A stretch of 24,273 bases of DNA from Ectocarpus siliculosus (Eukaryota; Sar; Phaeophyceae; Ectocarpales; Ectocarpaceae), in assembly GCA_000310025.1 (NCBI GenBank), contig FN649745.1, positions 55,763 through 80,035 on the forward strand. Direction: 5' to 3'. Shown in pieces: positions 18,549 through 24,273 of the stretch (positions are counted from its first letter, which is position 1; every line of letters starts with the position of its first letter). A program made the position numbers and the translations under genes. Below the pieces are notes generated by a model, which worked only from the letters and a program-made list of their open reading frames with translations, had not been told where the DNA came from and did not search any database.

Positions 18549-20474
18549 TGTTACGGCATGAGTCGAAAACTCACGGGACGTCGGCGCGCGTATCACTTTC
18601 AGTGTGCGGATTGTGGGTGTGCCTGCAGGTATGGGATTGCTCTTCCGGCAACGTGTGCTACAGTGAATAGTGTAAAAAGTGCCCCTGTTGGTAACACCGA
18701 CCGTTTTCTTTCGGGATGTTCGCCTTTTTATTGTTGTTAAGGTTTACTTATCGTCGGTCACGAAAGTGTAAGTGTGCTCGTGATGGCGTCTGCCAATTTG
18801 TGATTTTCGTTCAAGCAGATATCTCTTTTGTTGTAGGTTGTGCAGACAGGAATATGCAATGGAGTAGGTAACTCTGCTTAGGGGGGGAGGCAGCATGTGT
18901 AAAGTTTGTTTTTTCTCGATGGAGTGGAGGGGCGGGGAGGGGGTTTGGTGACGAAGAGGCAATGTACACGTGAATTTCCCAATTCGAGCGGCAACTCATC
19001 TAACCCCCTTGCGATTGATCCCATGGAGCACAACGAGGCTTTGCTTGGTCAACACACCGAACCAAACCCGCCCCGTTGTTGGAGCTGCAAAAGGAGCACC
19101 AACGCTCGCGCCCAACCACCCAATCTGCTCAAAGAATCTAGTGATGGGCGCGCCCTCTCTCTCGCGTGTTTTGCACAGACTGGACACCACAAATGCCAAG
19201 GAAAAATCGCTCGTCGTGTAAACCTCTCACTACCCAGCTGTTGCGTAAGCATGTTCGTGTGTTGCTTCTTCTGCCGGCCGCCCATCGGGCACTCGGTCGG
19301 GCTGGTCATTTCCAGCACATTTACCGCCGTCGGCGTGAAGGTACACGGAACCCGGCTGCTTGTCCCACGTGGTGATTGACGGATCATGGGACCGTGTCCA
19401 TCTCGGCGGAGGCTGAACACAAACACACTGACAAGGGAAACAAGAGCTTCTCCGGTATGATACGCATACGTCCGCGTGTTGTTTCTTCTGCCGGACACCG
19501 ATCGGCCGCGAAGCCCCGTACACTTCCGAGAGCTGGTCGCGGACATGGCAATACAGCCGTATTCTGGAATGTGCCCTGCGTTGTCGAGTCTCTCGGCGAG
19601 AAATTCACAGCACACCCACCCGATTCTCGAGAGCATGGCTCTTCAACAACATTTGACGTGAGGTGTATAGTGAAGTTGTAGACAAGAGACCGAACCAAAC
19701 CGAGTGTGATCAAAAGTTAGAATGTTGACACGACCTCTTCAGGACACTTGGAACGTCGCCAAAATTGTCAGGTAGACCGCAAGACGCAGTCCGCCAAAGC
19801 AACGCTTCAGAAAAATCCTGCCTCGCAAACATGGGTTATTACGACGAAAAGTTCTTTTTTTCTTTTGTGATCCCGGCCATGAATAGGCCCGCAATACCGA
19901 AGACACTTACGCAGAGACACTCGAGCTATTGCCTGCAGACAGAAGAGAGCGAGACCAGACGAAATCAACGGCAGCGTACTCCCCACTACGGTGGGAAAAA
20001 CAAGCGTTCTGGACTCTACGGCCGAGATTCTCCATTGTTGTGCGCCCTGGTCCTCCAATCGGTGACACATTGGCTTAGTCTATAGATGGCACATAGCTTG
20101 GTCAAGATGGTCACAGACGACGTAATACGTACGCGAAGAGAAGTAGCGTTCGCCCTCCACCCGGTACTATGGTCACGCCACCTCTCATTATCTCTCTGTC
20201 TACCCAACCTCACCGAGAACAAGCCAACATTTTTGTTCCAACTCCAACGGCCCATCACGCCATCTCTCTCTGTTGGAGGTCGACCCGAACCGGCCTTTCC
20301 CTCATTCTCCTGACGCCCTCGATTCTACTCTTCAACAACACTCCCAGATTTCAAAGGAGAAGAAAGGGCAAAACCCAAAATTCGATACCAAAAAAGAAGA
20401 AAAAAACAACAACACGAATCTACTTTCCTCTCTTCACTCACTAGCTAGATACCTCAATCTACCGTACCGAACAA
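18549..20474. other. Convergent intergenic region, no gene recognised
   Basis: This region lies between the stops of the MUS81-like gene (plus) and the PPR-SMR gene (minus). A 195-codon minus frame (19636-19049) is open but Cys/Arg-rich with no motif, and overlapping frames are open as well. A near-identical 21-mer (GTGTGTTGCTTCTTCTGCCGG / GCGTGTTGTTTCTTCTGCCGG) occurs at 19257-19277 and 19474-19494, hinting at an old duplication. Both 3' UTRs should be here, but I could not fix a poly(A) signal. Confidence 0.5.
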
Positions 20475-23400
20475 TCACACCATCTCGCTCTCGTTGGCGT
20501 TTCGGCTCCACCCAACCCCAGACCACCCCGCCTGTTTACCCTCCACTCCATCCCCTGGGGTCGTCGCTGCTGCTGCTTCGTAGACGGCCCTGTCGTACGC
20601 CAGCTTTAGGTCTGCCACGCCGCGGAGCTTGAGAGACCCCACGTCATCGGCCGGTGCGGGTGCACGTCTGCCCTTTTCGGACTCCCGCGAGCACCAAGCA
20701 AGAATGTCCTCCTTTCGCACCTGCAAACGCGATGTTGAGAGTGTGTGCGTCTCTGTGACTAGGGTCGAAGGAGCTAACCGGCTGACCAACGAAAAGGCGT
20801 ACTGCTGTAGCGGGATTAAAAACGCGAACACGTTTTCTAGTCGAAGGTTTCTGCCGACAGGGGAAACGCAGGAGTCCTATCTGCGTCTTTATCGGCTGAC
20901 CAATGAAAACGCGTCAGCCTGCGTGTGGCTGAAATAGTGCGTATGAATTTTCTAACACGAGCATCGATCGAGTGAACTGGCTGACCAATGGATAAAATGC
21001 AGTCTTATCATCACGGGGCCGAAACTACAGATAAGTTTGTGCGTGTGCCGGCGTGTTCGACGTGCGCACTCGTGAGGGAGCGTTTCGACAAGTCGAAGCG
21101 GGAATACTCAACTTTCCTTTTCTAACGTCACCTGGTACCTCTCTGGTGCTGTCCACCGTGCAAGCCTGGTCTGGTCAAGAAACAAACAGAAAAGGTCACA
21201 CAAAAAACCTAGCAACAAAACCAGCAACAAAAACAAAACAGCAATAAAAACGAACGAGCGGAAACGGATAAACCATGCTGTCAAGACAAGGATTCCCTAT
21301 TTTTCTTCCTACTAGTACAGTACCTGCAAGCGGCCGTCGTTGGTGGGGTCGAAGTGCGTCGGCAAGGGAGGTTCGAACTCCTCCAGGAGCATGTCTTGCG
21401 CCACTGGCCTCAGCACCGGTTCGAAGGCTTGCCGGCTGTGTCTCCCTCGTCCGGTGATAATCGTGAACTGCTCTACCACCGAAGGGTCTTTCTCTATATT
21501 GTGCATTTTGTAGTTTGCCGCACAAGCACAAAGCGGCGACGGGGGGCAGGGGTGATGGGGCGGAGGTGGGGACTTATTCCTTGTTGAGTCTGACGGCTGT
21601 GACGCCTCGTTTTGTTAACACTCTCACACTCTCAAAAAATCGAATTCGGCAAGGCGGGAATATCTCACCCCAGGATGAAAAGGATGAAAGCGCGTGCCGT
21701 GTGCACACAGCGATGTGGAACCCCTCCTAGATTCACCGCCGAAGAAACGAAATCTACGTATTCTACGCAAACGTGCACCCGCCACGATTTACTGGAAACA
21801 ACAGCATATTTCGAAGGCAATGCGTTACGTTGCTGACAATGACCATCAATCACTCACCAGCATTCCTCTGCACACGCCGCATCTAACAGTAGCTGCGACT
21901 TCCAACCTCTTTTGCCGACCTGACTCAAGTTCCGCTTCAACCCAACCCCTGCCCCCAACTCGTCTGCCGCATAAACCAGGGTAGTTACGACCCATGACTC
22001 TCTTTGTGCTGACCTGACTCAAGTGCCGCTTCAAACCAACCCGTTCCCGCGACATGGTACCCTTACCTGCCACCAGTTATCTCTGCAGGACTCTCGACAG
22101 TCCCGAGCGGATACCCGCCTTTCGCGACGCCTTGAAATTACCCGTCCAGTTTCACCGCATCTTTTTCCGCGGGTTCCCATTTTTCCCCCTGTTCCCTCGC
22201 AAATATGAATTCTTAAATTTACACACCCTCCAATTTAAACGAAACGAGGACGGAGGGGGCCAGGCCCCCCGGGGGGGGGGGGGAGGGGATTTTAGGCGAC
22301 ATGAGCGAGGAGAGCGTCGAACGCTGGGTCCTCACGCTTCCGAAAGCATCCACCGCATGTTATAGCAGTGTGGTCAGTTACCGGACGAGTGTACGGGAGG
22401 GGGGTGAAGGCAGAGGCTTGAGCCTCATCAACTTGCCGGACGGTACGACGGGGATTTTTCCATTCATCTCCAGGGTTTTGGTTTGCCAAGGCGGGTGAGA
22501 GACGCATCACGAGACCAGTCAAGGCACGGAAAACCCGCACCGTACACAACACCGGTCATCCTTCCGCTAACCGCAGACACGTCAAACCAACCGGACGCAT
22601 TTTCGTAGACACTGTAGGTTAGGCAGAAAGAAAGTAGAACAGCAACTGCTGTGTCGTTGTCTGCCGCATGTGTGGCGGTCGCACATGCAGCACACACAGA
22701 CACTTCACACACAACTTTAGATTTAGATACAATATGTGTTTTCAACCGCACGGAGACTGACGTATTTTCATCATTGGTCAGCCTGTTAGTTAGCGCAGGC
22801 GATGCTACTGATAAAACAAATACACAAACCTTGGAGAATTTCCCCGCCTCGTCCAGGAGCTCCATGAGGATGTTGATCGTCTGCTTGTTGGGCAGCTTGC
22901 CCTCGCTCACCATCCGCAGGAACAGCTCCATCGCCTTCTGCCACTGTTCACGTCGTTGACGTTGTTTTTCATTGTTTAGTGCGCAGGTTTAGGGGGGCGT
23001 CGATAGAATAGGGTAGGCGGCCGTTACGAAAATTCGGCACAAAAAAAAAAAAGAAAGAAAAGTGTCACGAAAAGCAGAAAATTGGTGCCGGAAGCAGGGC
23101 AAATATACCAACCAACAGCCCATGATTCACATTCGAAACAACGGCACGCAGTCAAGACGCTGTCACTCGCTGGCACGTCGACCTACATACCTGTACCGAA
23201 AAAAAAATACAAAGCAAACGGTATCGACACTGACCTGGTGCCCCTTGAAGCACGCGATCATGACCGCACTGTACGTCCTAGCATCTGGGATGAGGCCGGC
23301 CTTGAAGAGACTGTCGAACAGCTTCAGCGCCATCTGCCACTCGCCGCAGTTGGCACTTTTTTTTGTTTTTTCCAAGGGCGCGCGGTATTTGGACAAATGT

Positions 23401-24273
23401 AAAAAAAAAGGGGTAAATGTAGGCAGAATAGTTCCTCTCTCCGTAGTCTTTCCAACGCACAGACCACCCACCCAGGAAAACACACTTGCTGCCGACAATA
23501 AAGCTGCGGGAATTTCCACGAAAGGATGAAAGAAAACGGGGTAAAGAGTATCCCAAACTTTCCGTAAACTAGAACATGGCAGGTTGATCGCGCTATTATG
23601 GTATGGGTCAAAGAAAGATAGTGGCTTGCGGGGGGTTCAGTTGGGTTCCGCAGCACAAGAAGGTACAAAGATGACGGGGAATCATGGCAGCCTCTCGTCC
23701 CATCATGATTTCCAAGGTTCCTTGAAATACACAGTCCCACTCGCAAGGCGTGAGGGCACACGAGCTCGCCCGTCGTGCTCACACTCTATTGGAAAGAAAG
23801 AGGCAGCTTAAAAATGTAATTGGGGACAAATTTCGCCCCAAAAAACTCCGTACCAGGGCAAAATACCGGACTCGTGCGCGTGCATGTAGATCAGAGCAAG
23901 CGGCGACGCAGGTTCGAGCGTGCACGGCCAAACGCAAATGACAAAACAAAAACAACATCGACGAGCATGCATAGCCACACGCAGATGACAGAACAACAAC
24001 AGCATCGTTGGGCATGCATGACCAAACGCTAAAATGACAGGACAACAACAACATCGTTGTACGTTCTTCGCATTAAAAACCGTTCCGATCTTTCTACGCA
24101 GTACCTTCTTCTGTCCGTACTCGTGTATCGTACCCTACTTCAATTTTCAAGAAACTTTGGCGCTGACCTGGCGCTGATAGAAGCGTTGTAGGCGATGGTG
24201 TCCGGCTCGATCCCCGAGTTGATCATCTTGAGCAGCAGGTGCAGGGCCTTCCGCCACTCCCCGCCCTTCTCGC
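20475..24273 (-). CDS. PPR protein with C-terminal SMR domain (5' end outside the window)
   Basis: Exons in coding order are 24273-24168 (partial), 23355-23235, 22943-22830, an unplaced segment, about 21493-21324, and 20720-20475. The first three join in frame. They give roughly 35-residue PPR repeats: GGEWRKALHLLLKMINSG with IEPDTIAYNASISAS; CGEWQMALKLFDSLFKAG with LIPDARTYSAVMIACF; and WQKAMELFLRMVSEGKL with NKQTINILMELLDEAGKFSK. The fourth exon has the SMR signature FTIITGRGRHS, then PVLRP and FDPTNDGRLQ. It splices in phase 0 to VRKEDILAWCSRE and a terminal stop. PPR tracts bind single-stranded RNA, usually in plastids or mitochondria; SMR domains can nick nucleic acid. Targeting cannot be judged because the N-terminus is missing. 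The exon with the first half of SMR (usually containing DLHG) was not found between 21494 and 22829. Confidence 0.9.
20771..21000 (+). repeat. Three copies of a GCTGACCAAYG-centred repeat
   Basis: CGGCTGACCAACGAAAAGGC (near 20779), CGGCTGACCAATGAAAACGC (near 20893) and TGGCTGACCAATGGATAAAA (near 20979) are spaced 113 and 87 bases apart. They lie in the intron between the last two SMR exons. A fourth, reverse copy lies at about 22741-22792. Confidence 0.65.
21917..22044. repeat. Short direct repeat, 94-bp spacing
   Basis: GACCTGACTCAAGTTCCGCT followed by TCAACCCAACCCCT at 21917-21950 recurs at 22011-22044 with four mismatches over 34 bases. It is in the long intron upstream of the SMR exon and may be a remnant of a tandem duplication. 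Confidence 0.7.
22269..22285. repeat. Poly-G tract in PPR intron
   Basis: A CCCCCC block is followed by a run of about 14 G and then AGGGG. It resembles the G heads of the dispersed elements, but no family body follows it. Confidence 0.7.
22741..22792 (-). repeat. Fourth, reverse copy of the GCTGACCAAYG repeat
   Basis: The minus strand reads AGGCTGACCAATGATGAAAA, then TACGTCAGTCTCCGTGCGG, then TTGAAA. This parallels GGCTGACCAATGAAAACGCG, TCAGCCTGCGTGTGGC and TGAAA at 20893-20934. It is intronic in the PPR gene. Confidence 0.6.

Noticed and set aside
19049-19636. 195-codon minus-strand open frame
   Set aside because: Composition is Cys/Arg-rich with no motif, overlapping frames are open too, and no splice context supports it.
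22292-22552. Minus-strand frames as the missing SMR exon
   Set aside because: They lack DLHG-like residues and a phase-consistent pair of splice sites.
1-24273. CRISPR arrays, bacterial operons, rRNA genes
   Set aside because: There are no regular spacer arrays, no Shine-Dalgarno-led gene strings and no rRNA-like stretch; the spliced genes show this is eukaryotic DNA.

Overview
The window looks like intron-rich eukaryotic nuclear DNA. Exons are short (19 to 243 nt apart from one long terminal exon) and have canonical GT...AG or GC...AG edges. Introns run from about 70 nt to over 1 kb. Homopolymer G/C runs, Gly/Ser/Ala-rich coding tails, an assembly gap of N and short dispersed repeats are all present. 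Together with a pentatricopeptide (PPR)-SMR gene, this fits a photosynthetic stramenopile, most plausibly a brown alga. That assignment is inference; no ribosomal or organellar marker is present. All gene models were built by hand from splice sites, reading-frame phase and recognisable protein motifs.

Layout. (1) 271-~1700, plus strand: exons of an incomplete gene with a Tudor-like segment and a basic, charged segment. (2) 3255-6099, minus strand: a complete seven-exon gene for a 203-residue plant/fungal atypical dual-specificity (Siw14-type) phosphatase, with active site HCNKGKHR. Two of its six introns appear to be GC-AG. (3) 7703-11283, plus strand: six phase-compatible exons of an unrecognised protein with a small Cys/His cluster. 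(4) 12463-18548, plus strand: a MUS81-like ERCC4/XPF-family nuclease with the GD...ERKx3D active site. A long low-complexity tail sits where the C-terminal helix-hairpin-helix domain is expected. Exon phase would allow (3) and (4), and perhaps (1), to be one long gene. (5) 20475-24273, minus strand: the 3' part of a PPR protein ending in an SMR domain, convergent with (4) and running off the right edge.

Introns hold much of the interesting non-coding content. There is a 485-bp fold-back (MITE-like) element with an 86-bp internal tandem repeat at 11529-12013. There are five copies of a short element, three of them headed by long poly-G and one by a shorter G-rich run, possibly tRNA-derived. 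A second poly-G-containing element is duplicated around the N gap. A small repeat centred on GCTGACCAAYG is clustered around the SMR exons. The genes do not form an evident pathway: a phosphatase of phosphotyrosine/inositol-pyrophosphate type, a DNA-repair nuclease and a probable organellar RNA-binding protein are simply neighbours.
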